A stretch of DNA of 64,000 nt from Pseudomonadota bacterium (GTDB taxonomy: Bacteria; Pseudomonadota; Gammaproteobacteria; Xanthomonadales; Xanthomonadaceae): contig JAEWBY010000090.1 in assembly GCA_023390905.1 (NCBI GenBank), positions 30,704-94,703 on the forward strand. The letters run 5' to 3'. A program made the position numbers and the translations under genes. This document shows, in pieces, positions 16,652 through 25,240 of the stretch (its first letter is position 1; each line of letters opens with the position of its first letter). The notes beneath the pieces were generated by a model, which saw only the letters and a list, made by a program, of their open reading frames with translations, ran no database searches and was not told the origin of the DNA.

Positions 16652-19300
16652 ATGTCCACAGCCGAACCCGCCGTCTACGATCCGCAGTCCGTCGAATCCG
16701 CCGCCCAGGCCTTCTGGGAGAACCGCCGGGCCTTCGAGGTCGATGAGCGTTCGGACAAGCCCAAGTTCTACTGCCTGTCGATGCTGCCGTATCCGTCCGG
16801 CGCACTGCACATGGGCCACGTGCGCAACTACACCATCGGCGACGTGATCAGCCGCTACAAGCGGATGACCGGCCACAACGTGCTGCAACCGATGGGCTGG
16901 GACGCCTTCGGCCTGCCGGCGGAAAACGCCGCGATCAAGAACAGGACCGCGCCGGCGAAGTGGACCTACGCCAACATCGATCACATGCGCAGCCAGCTCA
17001 AGTCGCTGGGCTATGCGATCGACTGGTCGCGCGAATTCGCCACCTGCCGGCCCGAGTACTACGTGCACGAGCAGCGCATGTTCACCCGACTGCTGCGCAA
17101 GGGCCTGGCCTACCGCAAGAATTCGGTGGTGAACTGGGATCCAGTCGATCAGACGGTGCTGGCGAACGAGCAGGTCATCGATGGCCGCGGCTGGCGCTCC
17201 GGCGCGATCGTGGAAAAGCGCGAGATTCCGCAGTGGTTCCTGCGCATCACCGATTACGCGCAGGAGCTGCTGGACGGTCTGGACGATCTGCCCGGCTGGC
17301 CCGATGCGGTCAAGACGATGCAGCGCAACTGGATCGGCCGCTCCGAAGGGCTGGAGATCAGTTTCGCGGTCGAGCAGTCCGCCGATGTGCTGACCGTGTT
17401 CACCACGCGCCCGGACACATTGATGGGTGTCACCTTCGTCTCCATCGCCGGTGAGCATCCGCTGGCGCAGAAAGCGGCGGCGAACAATCCGGAACTGGCC
17501 GCGTTCCTGGAGCAGTTGAAACAGGGCGGTGTCTCCGAGGCCGAGCTGGAAACGCAGGAAAAGCGCGGCATGGACACCGGCCTGCGCGCGGTCCATCCGA
17601 TCACCGGCGAGAAGCTGCCGGTGTGGGTCGCCAACTTCGTGCTGATGGGCTACGGCACCGGCGCGGTGATGGCGGTGCCCGGCCACGATCAGCGCGACTT
17701 CGAATTCGCGCACAAGTACGCGCTGCCGATTCGCCAGGTCATCGCGCTGAAGTCGCCGCGGACCGAGGAAGAAAGAAATTACGATCCCACCACCTGGCAC
17801 GACTGGTACGGCGACAAGACGCGCGCGGATCTGGAACTGGTCAATTCCGGCGAGTTCGACGGTCTGGATTACCAGGGCGCGTTCGAAGCCTTCGCCGAGC
17901 GTTTCGAGCGTCAGGGCCGTGGCCAGCGTCGCGTCAATTACCGCCTGCGTGACTGGGGCGTGTCGCGCCAGCGCTACTGGGGCTGCCCGATTCCGGTGAT
18001 CTACTGCGACAAGTGCGGCGCGGTGCCGGTGCCGGATTCGCAGCTGCCGGTGCTGTTGCCGGAAGACGTGACGCTGGATGGCGTGAAGTCGCCGATCAAG
18101 GCCGATCCGGAATGGCGCAGGACGACCTGCCCCGAATGCGGCGGAGCGGCCGAGCGCGAGACCGACACGTTCGACACCTTCATGGAATCGAGCTGGTATT
18201 ACGCGCGCTACACCTCGCCCGGCGCGAAGGACATGGTCGACAAGCGCGGCAACTACTGGCTGCCGGTCGATCAGTACATCGGCGGCATCGAGCACGCGAT
18301 CCTGCACCTGATGTATTTCCGCTTCTATCACAAGCTGCTGCGTGACGCGCGGCTGGTGGACAGTGACGAACCGGCGACCCATCTGCTGACCCAGGGCATG
18401 GTGATCGCCGAGACGTTCTATCGCGACAATGCCGACGGATCGAAGGACTGGATCAACCCGGCCGACGTGGACGTGCAGCGCGATGACAAGGGCCGCGTGA
18501 TCGGCGCGACCCTGAAGACCGACGGCCAGCCGGTGAAGATCGGGCCGGTCGAGAAGATGTCGAAGTCGAAGAACAACGGTGTCGACCCGCAGACGATGGT
18601 CGAAAAATTCGGCGCCGACACCGTGCGCCTGTTTTCGATGTTCGCCGCGCCGCCGGAACAGTCGCTGGAATGGAACGAAGCCGGCGTGGAAGGCATGGCG
18701 CGCTTCCTGCGCCGCCTGTGGACGCAGGTCGAAAAGCACGCCGTACAGGGCGTGGTCTCGGCCACCGACCTGCAGTCGGCCATCGGCGGCGCGCTGAGCG
18801 CCGAGCAGAAGGCGCTGCGCCGCAAGACCCACGAAACGATCGAGAAGGTCGGCCACGACTATGGCAAGCGCCACAGTTTCAACACCGCGATCGCGGCGGT
18901 GATGGAACTGTCCAACGCGGTCGGCAAATTCGATGACCAGAGTCCGGCGGGTCGCGCGGTGCGTCAGGAAGCGCTGGAAGCAGCGGTGCTGCTGCTCAAT
19001 CCGATCACCCCGCATGCCAGTCATGCGCTGTGGCAGACGCTGGGCCATGCCGAGACGCTGCTGGAGGACGTCACGTTCCCGCAGGCCGACACCACGGCGC
19101 TGGTGCGCGACTCGCTGACGCTGGCGGTGCAGGTCAACGGCAAGCTGCGCGGCACCATCGAGGTCGCCGCCGATGCCGGCCGCGACGCGATCGAGGCCAT
19201 GGCCCGCGCCGAGCCCAACACGGCGCGCTTCATCGAAGGCATGACCATCCGCAAGGTCATCATCGTGCCGGGCAAGATCGTCAATATCGTCGCCGGCTGA
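16652..19300 (+). CDS. leuS: Leucyl-tRNA synthetase
   Basis: 882 residues from the ATG at 16652. Class I synthetase motifs are clear: HMGH (HIGH type) in 'PYPSGALHMGHVRNYTIGDV' and KMSKS in 'KMSKSKNNGVDP' near residue 640. Between them lies the CP1 editing domain ('TTRPDTLMGVTF', 'YGTGAVMAVPGHDQRD'). The C-terminus ends 'IIVPGKIVNIVAG' as usual. It charges tRNA-Leu. It opens the block leuS-lptE-holA-nadD-rsfS-rlmH, the order also found in E. coli and Pseudomonas. Confidence 0.98.
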   Translation: MSTAEPAVYDPQSVESAAQAFWENRRAFEVDERSDKPKFYCLSMLPYPSGALHMGHVRNYTIGDVISRYKRMTGHNVLQPMGWDAFGLPAENAAIKNRTAPAKWTYANIDHMRSQLKSLGYAIDWSREFATCRPEYYVHEQRMFTRLLRKGLAYRKNSVVNWDPVDQTVLANEQVIDGRGWRSGAIVEKREIPQWFLRITDYAQELLDGLDDLPGWPDAVKTMQRNWIGRSEGLEISFAVEQSADVLTVFTTRPDTLMGVTFVSIAGEHPLAQKAAANNPELAAFLEQLKQGGVSEAELETQEKRGMDTGLRAVHPITGEKLPVWVANFVLMGYGTGAVMAVPGHDQRDFEFAHKYALPIRQVIALKSPRTEEERNYDPTTWHDWYGDKTRADLELVNSGEFDGLDYQGAFEAFAERFERQGRGQRRVNYRLRDWGVSRQRYWGCPIPVIYCDKCGAVPVPDSQLPVLLPEDVTLDGVKSPIKADPEWRRTTCPECGGAAERETDTFDTFMESSWYYARYTSPGAKDMVDKRGNYWLPVDQYIGGIEHAILHLMYFRFYHKLLRDARLVDSDEPATHLLTQGMVIAETFYRDNADGSKDWINPADVDVQRDDKGRVIGATLKTDGQPVKIGPVEKMSKSKNNGVDPQTMVEKFGADTVRLFSMFAAPPEQSLEWNEAGVEGMARFLRRLWTQVEKHAVQGVVSATDLQSAIGGALSAEQKALRRKTHETIEKVGHDYGKRHSFNTAIAAVMELSNAVGKFDDQSPAGRAVRQEALEAAVLLLNPITPHASHALWQTLGHAETLLEDVTFPQADTTALVRDSLTLAVQVNGKLRGTIEVAADAGRDAIEAMARAEPNTARFIEGMTIRKVIIVPGKIVNIVAG

Positions 19301-19393
19301 TCCGGCGGCGGTGCCGATGGCGTGCATCGATGGCGTTCACCCGTCGCCGGCTAGGCTATTGCCGCCCATGACGGCCTCGTCCAGACTTCGCCC

Positions 19394-19969
19394 ATGACCC
19401 GATCCCTGCTCGCCCGCTCGCTCGCCATCGCCGCTCTGATCGCCGTGCTGTCCGGCTGCGGCTTCCATCTGCGCAACCGCATCGCGCTGCCCGAGGATCT
19501 CGGCCCGGTGCTGGTCACTTCGAACACGCGCTACAGCCAGTTGCCGGATGCGATCGCGCGTGGCCTGCAGACCTCGGGTGCGACGCTGGCCCCGGATGGC
19601 AGCCAGAACGTGGCGACATTGCGGGTGGTGTCCGAGCGCTGGGGTGATCGCCCCATCGCCATCGACGATCTCGGCCGCGCGCAGGAATACAGCCTGCGCT
19701 ATGCGGTGATCTTCTCCTTCAACAAGGCCGATGGCAGCGTGCTGGTGCCGCAGCAGGTCATCGAACTGTCGCGCGATTACGTGTCGCCGCCGCAGGACGC
19801 CACCGGCACCAGCACCGAGCGCGAGATCCTGGCCGATGAACTGCGCCGCGAAATGGCCGCCTCGATCCTGCGCCGCATCGATGGCGTGATGCGCGCCGGC
19901 CCGGTGGTTGCGCCGGCCGATGCCGTGCCGTCCGCGCCGGTCCAGTCTCCGGCCAACGATGGAACTTAA
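19394..19969 (+). CDS. lptE: LPS assembly lipoprotein LptE
   Basis: 191 residues. A lipoprotein signal ends in LSGCGFHLRN, the hallmark of LptE. LptE plugs the LptD barrel and helps place lipopolysaccharide in the outer leaflet of the outer membrane. The order leuS-lptE-holA is conserved. The tail after about residue 170 is Ala/Pro-rich and variable. Its 3' end overlaps the holA start by 11 bases, so the two are translationally coupled. Confidence 0.95.
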   Translation: MTRSLLARSLAIAALIAVLSGCGFHLRNRIALPEDLGPVLVTSNTRYSQLPDAIARGLQTSGATLAPDGSQNVATLRVVSERWGDRPIAIDDLGRAQEYSLRYAVIFSFNKADGSVLVPQQVIELSRDYVSPPQDATGTSTEREILADELRREMAASILRRIDGVMRAGPVVAPADAVPSAPVQSPANDGT

Positions 19970-20987
19970 GCCCGAGCAACTGCTCACGCAGGGTTCGGCG
20001 CTGCGGCCGGCGTACCTGATCGCCGGTCCTGAAATGCTGCGCGTGCTCGAGGCCGCCGACGCGGTGCGCCAGCAGGCGCGTGCGCAGGGCATCGGCGAAC
20101 GCGAGGTCTTCGATGTCGAGGGCCGCGATTTCGACTGGGGCCATCTGGAAGCCAGCTTCAACGCACCAAGCTTGTTCAGTGCGCAGCGCCTGATCGAGAT
20201 CCGCATGCCCAGCGGCAAGCCGGGCAAGGAAGGCGCGGAAGTCATCAGCCGCTTCTGCGCGCACCCGCCGGGGGATGTGATCCTGCTGATCACCGCCGGC
20301 GAGTGGAGCAAGGCGCATCACGGCAAGTGGGCCGACGTGGTGTCGCAGGTCGGCGTCATCGCAATCGCCTGGGCGATCAAGCCGCATGAGCTGCCCGGAT
20401 GGATCGAAAGCCGGCTGCGCGCGCGCGGGCTGCGGGCCGAGCGGGACGCGGTGCAGGCCCTGGCCGATCGGGTCGAAGGCAACCTGCTCGCCGCCGCGCA
20501 GGAGATCGACAAGCTCGCGCTGCTGGCCGAGGGGCGCACGCTCGACGCCGGCATGATGGAGGCGCTGGTCGCCGACGCCGCGCGTTTCGACGTCTTCCGC
20601 CTGACCGATGCCATGCTGGCCGGGCAGGGCGCGCTGGTCTCGCGGATGCTGGCCGGATTGCGCGCCGAGGGCGACGTGGTGGCCGGGCTGATGCCGATGA
20701 TCGTCAAGGAACTGCTGCGCACCGCGGCGCTGGCGCGCGTGCAGGCCGAAGGCGGCAACCTCGCCGCCGAGATGAAGGCGCAGGGCATCTGGGAATCCAA
20801 GCAGGCGCCGTTCAAGCGCGCGCTGCAGCGGCATGCCAATCCGCAGCGCTGGGAGCGCTTCGTCGCCGAAGCCTCGCGCATCGATCGCATCGCCAAGGGT
20901 CGCGCGGCGGGCGATGCCTGGGTGTCGCTGGAACGGCTGCTGCTCGCGGTGGCCGAAGCGCGCGCGGTGCGCCTGCTGGTGGCCTGA
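19959..20987 (+). CDS. holA: DNA polymerase III delta subunit
   Basis: 342 residues starting MELKPEQLLTQGSALRPAYLIAGPE, the usual HolA opening. Further on come 'FNAPSLFSAQRLIEIRMP', 'EGNLLAAAQEIDKLALL' and 'ARFDVFRLTDAMLAG'. HolA is the clamp-loader wrench that opens the beta clamp. The ATG at 19959 lies inside the lptE end; the longer frame (from 19908) only re-reads lptE. It is followed by nadD after 13 bases. Confidence 0.96.
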   Translation: MELKPEQLLTQGSALRPAYLIAGPEMLRVLEAADAVRQQARAQGIGEREVFDVEGRDFDWGHLEASFNAPSLFSAQRLIEIRMPSGKPGKEGAEVISRFCAHPPGDVILLITAGEWSKAHHGKWADVVSQVGVIAIAWAIKPHELPGWIESRLRARGLRAERDAVQALADRVEGNLLAAAQEIDKLALLAEGRTLDAGMMEALVADAARFDVFRLTDAMLAGQGALVSRMLAGLRAEGDVVAGLMPMIVKELLRTAALARVQAEGGNLAAEMKAQGIWESKQAPFKRALQRHANPQRWERFVAEASRIDRIAKGRAAGDAWVSLERLLLAVAEARAVRLLVA

Positions 20988-21000
20988 GCGCGCGCCGCTC

Positions 21001-21678
21001 GTGCTGAACCTCTACTACGGCGGCACCTTCGATCCCGTCCACAACGGTCATCTGGCGATCGCCCGCGCCGCGCGTGATGAACTCCGGACCCCGGTACACC
21101 TGATGCCGGCCGCCGATCCCGCGCACCGTGCGCCGCCCGGCGCCCCTGCCGCGCAGCGCGCGCACATGCTCGATCTGGCGGTGCAGGGCGAGCCCGGCCT
21201 GCAGGTGGACCGGCGTGAACTGCTGCGCGCCGCACGTGATCCCGGCGCACGCTCGTACACCATCGATACGCTGCGGGAGCTGCGCGATGAGCTGGGGACC
21301 GATGCGCCGATCGCCTTGCTCATCGGCGCCGACAGCCTGCTGGGCCTGCCGACTTGGCGCCAGTGGCGGAGGTTGTTCGACTTGGCCCATTTCGTGGTGG
21401 CCGAGCGGCCCGGGTCCGCGCTGGATGCGGGGCTGCCGGCCGAACTGGCCACCGAGCTGGACGGGCGCTGGACGCGCGGAGCCGCCGGACTGACCGGGCG
21501 CCCCGCCGGCTGCGTGCACCGGTTGCGCCAGCCGCTGCATCCGGAATCGGCCAGCGACATCCGCCAACGCATCGCGCAGGGCCGGCCCTGGCGCGAATTC
21601 GTGCCCGCGGCCGTGGCCGACTGGATCGCGGACGAACGGTTGTACTTCACGCCGGGGCCGGAAAACGCTCCGGTATAA
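21001..21678 (+). CDS. nadD: Nicotinate-nucleotide adenylyltransferase
   Basis: 225 residues from a GTG start at 21001. The nucleotidyltransferase signature is intact: 'YYGGTFDPVHNGHLAIARAA' with the HxGH motif (HNGH). Also present are 'PAADPAHRAPPGAPAAQR' and, near the C-terminus, a SASDIR-like 'ESASDIRQRIAQG' (ISSTxxR-type motif). The enzyme makes deamido-NAD from nicotinate mononucleotide and ATP. No ATG fits upstream without entering holA. The stop codon overlaps a TATAAT sequence that may serve rsfS. Confidence 0.95.
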   Translation: MLNLYYGGTFDPVHNGHLAIARAARDELRTPVHLMPAADPAHRAPPGAPAAQRAHMLDLAVQGEPGLQVDRRELLRAARDPGARSYTIDTLRELRDELGTDAPIALLIGADSLLGLPTWRQWRRLFDLAHFVVAERPGSALDAGLPAELATELDGRWTRGAAGLTGRPAGCVHRLRQPLHPESASDIRQRIAQGRPWREFVPAAVADWIADERLYFTPGPENAPV

Positions 21679-21679
21679 T
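21674..21679 (+). promoter_or_regulatory. Perfect -10 box inside the end of nadD
   Basis: TATAAT overlaps the nadD stop codon, 32 bases before the rsfS TTG start. No -35 is found at 16-18 bases; TTGTAC lies 28 bases upstream, which is too far. It may be an internal promoter for rsfS-rlmH or chance. Confidence 0.35.
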
Positions 21680-21710
21680 CACCGCCGAATTCCCGCGAGT
21701 CCGCCCCACT

Positions 21711-22124
21711 TTGTCCAGCCAAGCACAAGTCATCAAGACCCGTCTCCCCAGCCCCCCTCCGGCCGTGCCGGAACTGCTCGCCACCGTGCATGCGGCCGTG
21801 GAGGAACTGAAAGCCAAGGACGTCGTCGAGATCGATGTGCGGGGCAAGTCCAGCGTCGCCGATTTCCTCGTGATCGCCTCGGGCACTTCGACCCGCCACG
21901 TCAAGTCGATCGCCGATGAAGTGGTCAAGTTCGCCAAGAAGCTCGATGTCATGCCGCTGGGTGTGGAGGGCGAGCGCGAGGCCGAGTGGGTGCTGGTGGA
22001 TCTGGGCGATGTGATCGTCCACATCATGCTGCCGCGCGTGCGCGAGTTCTATGCGCTGGAGCGGCTCTGGACGGTCGGTGACCAGCCGCCGGGCGAACAC
22101 GAGGAAGAAGCCGGCGCGCGCTGA
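21711..22124 (+). CDS. rsfS: Ribosomal silencing factor RsfS
   Basis: 137 residues from TTG at 21711 (SSQAQVIKT...). The RsfS/DUF143 core is unmistakable: 'LKAKDVVEIDVRGKSSVADFLVIASGTSTRHVKSIADEV', quoted in part, and 'DLGDVIVHIMLPRVREFYALERLW'. RsfS binds uL14 and blocks subunit joining in starvation. No ATG or GTG precedes the core closely, and the frame upstream only re-reads nadD, so TTG is the best start. nadD-rsfS-rlmH is a conserved order. A UUCG hairpin follows. Confidence 0.94.
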   Translation: MSSQAQVIKTRLPSPPPAVPELLATVHAAVEELKAKDVVEIDVRGKSSVADFLVIASGTSTRHVKSIADEVVKFAKKLDVMPLGVEGEREAEWVLVDLGDVIVHIMLPRVREFYALERLWTVGDQPPGEHEEEAGAR

Positions 22125-22151
22125 TTTTCCGCGCGGCCGCGCAGGCAGGAG

Positions 22152-22173
22152 ACGGCGCTTCGGCGCCGTTTTC
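22152..22173 (+). terminator. UUCG-tetraloop terminator after rsfS
   Basis: A perfect 7-bp stem ACGGCGC/GCGCCGT (22152-22158 with 22163-22169) closed by a TTCG loop and followed by TTTTCCGTTT. It lies 27 bases after the rsfS stop and 70 before rlmH, so it may reduce read-through into rlmH. Confidence 0.7.
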
Positions 22174-22241
22174 CGTTTCCGGGCCTGCAGAAGATCCGTC
22201 GCCGGGCGCAGGCGGCATCCACCGGCCGCTATCATGGGCGC

Positions 22242-22712
22242 ATGAAAAGCAGGCTGATTGCCACCGGCGAACGCGCACCGGCCTGGGTTGCGCAGGGGTT
22301 TGCCGAATACCAGAAGCGGCTCTCGCACTGGCTGCCGCTGGAACTGGTGGAAATCGAACCGGGCCTGCGCGGCAAGGGCCGTGATCCGCACCGCGCGATG
22401 GAAGAAGAGGGCCGTCGGGTGCTCGCCGCCGTGCCGAAGAACGCGCACATCGTCGCGCTGGAAGTCACTGGCAGGGCCTGGAGTTCCGAACAGCTCGCGC
22501 AGCGGCTCGAACACTGGCGCGGACAGGGGCGGGATCTGGCGTTCCTCATCGGTGGCCCGGAAGGGCATGCGCCCGACGTGCTGGCGGCAGCGCGCGAAAC
22601 CTGGTCGCTCAGCCCGCTGACGCTGCCGCACATGCTGGTTCGCCTGGTCGTGGCCGAGCAGATCTATCGCGCGGCCGCGATGCTGGCCAATCATCCCTAT
22701 CACCGCGCCTGA
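22242..22712 (+). CDS. rlmH: 23S rRNA pseudouridine-1915 N3-methyltransferase
   Basis: 156 residues, the standard RlmH (SPOUT family) length. Motifs: 'EYQKRLSHWLPLELVEIEP', 'IVALEVTGRAWSSEQLAQRL', 'LAFLIGGPEGHAPDV' (SAM-binding knot) and the C-terminal 'LPHMLVRLVVAEQIYRAAAMLANHPYHRA'. It methylates pseudouridine 1915 in helix 69 on the assembled 70S ribosome. Its link with rsfS is conserved, though here a terminator-like hairpin separates them. Confidence 0.97.
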   Translation: MKSRLIATGERAPAWVAQGFAEYQKRLSHWLPLELVEIEPGLRGKGRDPHRAMEEEGRRVLAAVPKNAHIVALEVTGRAWSSEQLAQRLEHWRGQGRDLAFLIGGPEGHAPDVLAAARETWSLSPLTLPHMLVRLVVAEQIYRAAAMLANHPYHRA

Positions 22713-22816
22713 TTGCCCGGGACCGCTCCGCGCAGGTGGCGTATCACCGACGTCGGGCTGTCCGGGATGCGCGCCCTGGCCCAACGCACGCGTGTCCCCA
22801 AGGGCACGTAATGCAG

Positions 22817-22844
22817 AGAAAACCCGCCGGCTGGCGGGTTTTCT
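22817..22844. terminator. Bidirectional rho-independent terminator
   Basis: A perfect 12-bp stem AGAAAACCCGCC/GGCGGGTTTTCT (22817-22828 with 22833-22844) with a 4-base loop. It lies between the convergent rlmH and TonB genes, and the A/T arms let it act in both directions. Confidence 0.85.
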
Positions 22845-22867
22845 GGAGATGCCTCAGGCGATGATCC

Positions 22868-23524
22868 TCATTGCAGGGTGAAGGTGATGGGCACCAATCC
22901 GTACGCCTGGACCGCCACGCCGTCGCGCACGGCCGGCTGGAAGCGCCAGTGCTTCAACACGTGCTGCCGGGCTTCGCGATCCAGATTGCGGTTGCCGCTG
23001 CTGTTCTCCACCACCACTTCCAGCGGCGTACCGTCGATGTCCACCAGTACGCGCAGCGTCACCGTGCCCTGCACGCCGCTGCGCTGTTCGGCGCGCGGAT
23101 ACGTGGGCGGCGGCGCGACCACGTAGCGCAACTGCGAACCCACCATTGGCGAGGTGTCGATCGGACCGGTTTCCGGGCCGGCCACCTCGGTGCTCTCGGC
23201 CGACGGCAGCGTGCCTTGTTCGATGACGGTCGCCGTTTCGGAAACGGCCGGCGTCACCGGAGGCAACACACGCGTCTTCTGCTCGATGCTCGTGCGCGGG
23301 ATCGCGGGCTGGACCGGCTCGGGCGGCAACGGAGGCGGAATGACCTTTTCGAGAGGCACCTGCCAGCGCTCGGTCTGTTCGACCACGCGCGCCAGTTGCG
23401 GCGCGGCCATCGGCATCAGCAGCAGGAGCAGTGCGGCCATGTGCAGCGCGATGGCGGCGGCCATCGCGGCGATGCGACCCGGATCCAGATGCAACGGCGT
23501 ACGTAGGGGCTGTGCGCGAACCAT
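22868..23524 (-). CDS. TonB family energy-transducer protein
   Basis: 218 residues. One N-terminal membrane anchor (about 20-42) leads into a proline-rich periplasmic linker ('IPPPLPPEPVQPAIP') and a C-terminal TonB domain ('PTYPRAEQRSGVQGTVTLRVLVD', 'LDREARQHVLKHWRFQPA'). TonB proteins pass energy from ExbB/ExbD to outer-membrane receptors. No exbB, exbD or receptor gene is near, so it is an orphan TonB, of which these bacteria often have several. It sits between the terminator near 22830 and the SIMPL gene, on the same strand. Confidence 0.9.
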   Translation of the reverse strand: MVRAQPLRTPLHLDPGRIAAMAAAIALHMAALLLLLMPMAAPQLARVVEQTERWQVPLEKVIPPPLPPEPVQPAIPRTSIEQKTRVLPPVTPAVSETATVIEQGTLPSAESTEVAGPETGPIDTSPMVGSQLRYVVAPPPTYPRAEQRSGVQGTVTLRVLVDIDGTPLEVVVENSSGNRNLDREARQHVLKHWRFQPAVRDGVAVQAYGLVPITFTLQ

Positions 23525-23693
23525 GATCCACCTCCATGAAGGGCTGTGACTCGTTACAACGCCCGGTCGCGCGTAGTGGGGTTACCAACAGCACATGCGC
23601 GCCGCGATTCCAGACTGTACTGCCCCGTGCGGAGCGTCAAGAGGTGGCGGCTTCGACCTTGGTGGGGGACAGGGCGGTCCGGCGGGCGCGGGG

Positions 23694-23724
23694 CAAAAAA
23701 AGATGGCGCCCGCAGGCGCCATCT
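23694..23724 (-). terminator. Rho-independent terminator after the SIMPL gene
   Basis: A perfect 10-bp stem AGATGGCGCC/GGCGCCATCT (23701-23710 with 23715-23724), 4-base loop, followed on the minus strand by seven T. It is placed 22 bases after the stop of the SIMPL gene. Confidence 0.9.
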
Positions 23725-23746
23725 TCCGCGGCTTCATCGCCGGGGT

Positions 23747-24487
23747 TCAGCGGCCGAGTTCGAACACCACATCCAGGCTGACCGAAACGGTGCTCTCGCC
23801 CGGCTGCACCGGGGTGGATTCCATTTTGTCCATCGCCTGCGCCCGCATGGCCATCATCGGCACCGGACGGAAACCATTGCCGCCCTCGGAGATGCTGACG
23901 ATGCGGCGGACTTTCAGGCCCAGCGCCTTGGCATAGGTCTCGGCGCGCGCCTGCGCCTTCTTCAGCGCTTCCAGGCGGGCTTGGTCATAGACCGGCTCGG
24001 GCTGATCGATCTCGAACGTGGGCCCGTTGATCTGGTTGGCCCCGACCGATGCCAGCGCGTCCAGTACCTTGCCGAGCCGGGCGATGTCACGCACCTTCAG
24101 GCTGACGTTGTTGCTGGCCTGGTAGCCGGTGATCTTCGGCGGTTCGTTCTCGGCGTAGCGGTACTGCGGATTGAGGCTGATGCCGCTGGTCTGCACGTCC
24201 TTGTCGGCGATGCCGGCGGCCTTGATTGCGGCGACCACGCGCGCCATCTGCTCGGCGTTCTGGCGCATCGCGGCGTTGCCGTCCGCGGCCTGGGTGACCA
24301 CGCCGGCCGAAATCGTCGCCACGTCCGGCGCGCGCGAGGCCTCGGCCTGTGCCGAGACGTTGAGCAGCGTCCCGTCGGTCGGGATGGCGTAACCGGGGGC
24401 GGCGGTCTGGGCTTGGACGGAAGGCATCGTCAGGGTTCCTAGGGCCAGGGACAGGGCAATCAGCAGCGGGCGGAATGAGGGGCGCAT
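23747..24487 (-). CDS. SIMPL domain (DUF541, YggE-like) periplasmic protein
   Basis: 246 residues with a signal peptide ('LLIALSLALGTLTMPSVQAQ'). The mature part is one SIMPL/DUF541 domain: 'LNVSAQAEASRAPDVATISAGVVTQA', 'DVQTSGISLNPQYRY', 'ISEGGNGFRPVPMMAMRA' and a C-terminal 'VSVSLDVVFELG'. E. coli YggE of this family lowers oxidative stress by an unclear route; other members are surface proteins. It is a single gene ended by a strong terminator and divergent from maf. Confidence 0.92.
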   Translation of the reverse strand: MRPSFRPLLIALSLALGTLTMPSVQAQTAAPGYAIPTDGTLLNVSAQAEASRAPDVATISAGVVTQAADGNAAMRQNAEQMARVVAAIKAAGIADKDVQTSGISLNPQYRYAENEPPKITGYQASNNVSLKVRDIARLGKVLDALASVGANQINGPTFEIDQPEPVYDQARLEALKKAQARAETYAKALGLKVRRIVSISEGGNGFRPVPMMAMRAQAMDKMESTPVQPGESTVSVSLDVVFELGR

Positions 24488-24637
24488 GGGGTCTCCTTGT
24501 ATGCGTCGAGCTTGGCAGGATGGGCGGGGTGAAGCGTGTTCAGTTAACGATGAACGCGCTGTGAGTTGTTTCGGGTTTCGTGTCCACGGCCGCGCTCAAC
24601 GTGCGTTCAGTCAGTTGCCTCGGGTTATTCTTCCGCG

Positions 24638-25228
24638 ATGCTGCATCTGGCTTCCCAATCCCCCCGCCGCGCCGAACTCCTGACCCGTCTCGGGCTCACT
24701 TTCGGTCGTATCGACCTCGACATCCCCGAACACCGCCAGCCGACCGAAACGGCCGAGGCCTACGTGCGCCGGGTCGCCCGCGAAAAGGCCGGCGCCGGCC
24801 TGCTCAAGGTCATGACCGTGCCGGGCGCGGTCGTGCTCGGCGCCGACACCGAAGTGGTGCTGGACGAGGAGGTCTTCGGCAAACCGGCCGATCGAGAGGA
24901 CGCCGCCGCGATGCTGCGCCGGCTGTCCGGCCGCACCCACCAGGTGATCTCGGCCGTGTCGCTGGTCAGCGCCGCGCGCGAGGTCCAGGCCGTGTCGATT
25001 TCGGAAGTCAGTTTTGCCGAACTGTCCGAGGCGGACATCGCCGAATACCTGGACAGCGGCGAGGCCATGGGCAAGGCCGGCGCGTACGGCATCCAGGGCC
25101 GCGCCGAGCAATACGTCACCCGGCTCTCCGGCAGTTTCTCCGGGGTGATGGGCCTGCCGCTGCACGAAACCTCCACCCTGTTGCGACAGTTCGGCCTGCT
25201 GCCCGTGCAGCCCGCCGCCCACGCCTGA
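24638..25228 (+). CDS. Maf-family nucleoside triphosphate pyrophosphatase (YhdE type)
   Basis: 196 residues from the ATG at 24638 (MLHLASQSPRRAELLTRLG); the frame upstream has no family features. Key motifs: SxxPRR, 'VLGADTEVVLDEEVFGKP' and 'GKAGAYGIQGRAEQYV'. These fit the YhdE subgroup, which hydrolyses dTTP, UTP and modified pyrimidine nucleotides. The neighbouring rng gene is the same as in E. coli (yhdE-rng), which supports this subgroup. A TATTCT box eight bases upstream of the ATG could give a leaderless message, but this is speculative. Confidence 0.9.
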   Translation: MLHLASQSPRRAELLTRLGLTFGRIDLDIPEHRQPTETAEAYVRRVAREKAGAGLLKVMTVPGAVVLGADTEVVLDEEVFGKPADREDAAAMLRRLSGRTHQVISAVSLVSAAREVQAVSISEVSFAELSEADIAEYLDSGEAMGKAGAYGIQGRAEQYVTRLSGSFSGVMGLPLHETSTLLRQFGLLPVQPAAHA

Positions 25229-25240
25229 GACGGTCACCGA

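Noticed and set aside
15842..19327. A 1161-codon open frame antisense to leuS
   Set aside because: Same artefact; leuS on the plus strand is unmistakable.
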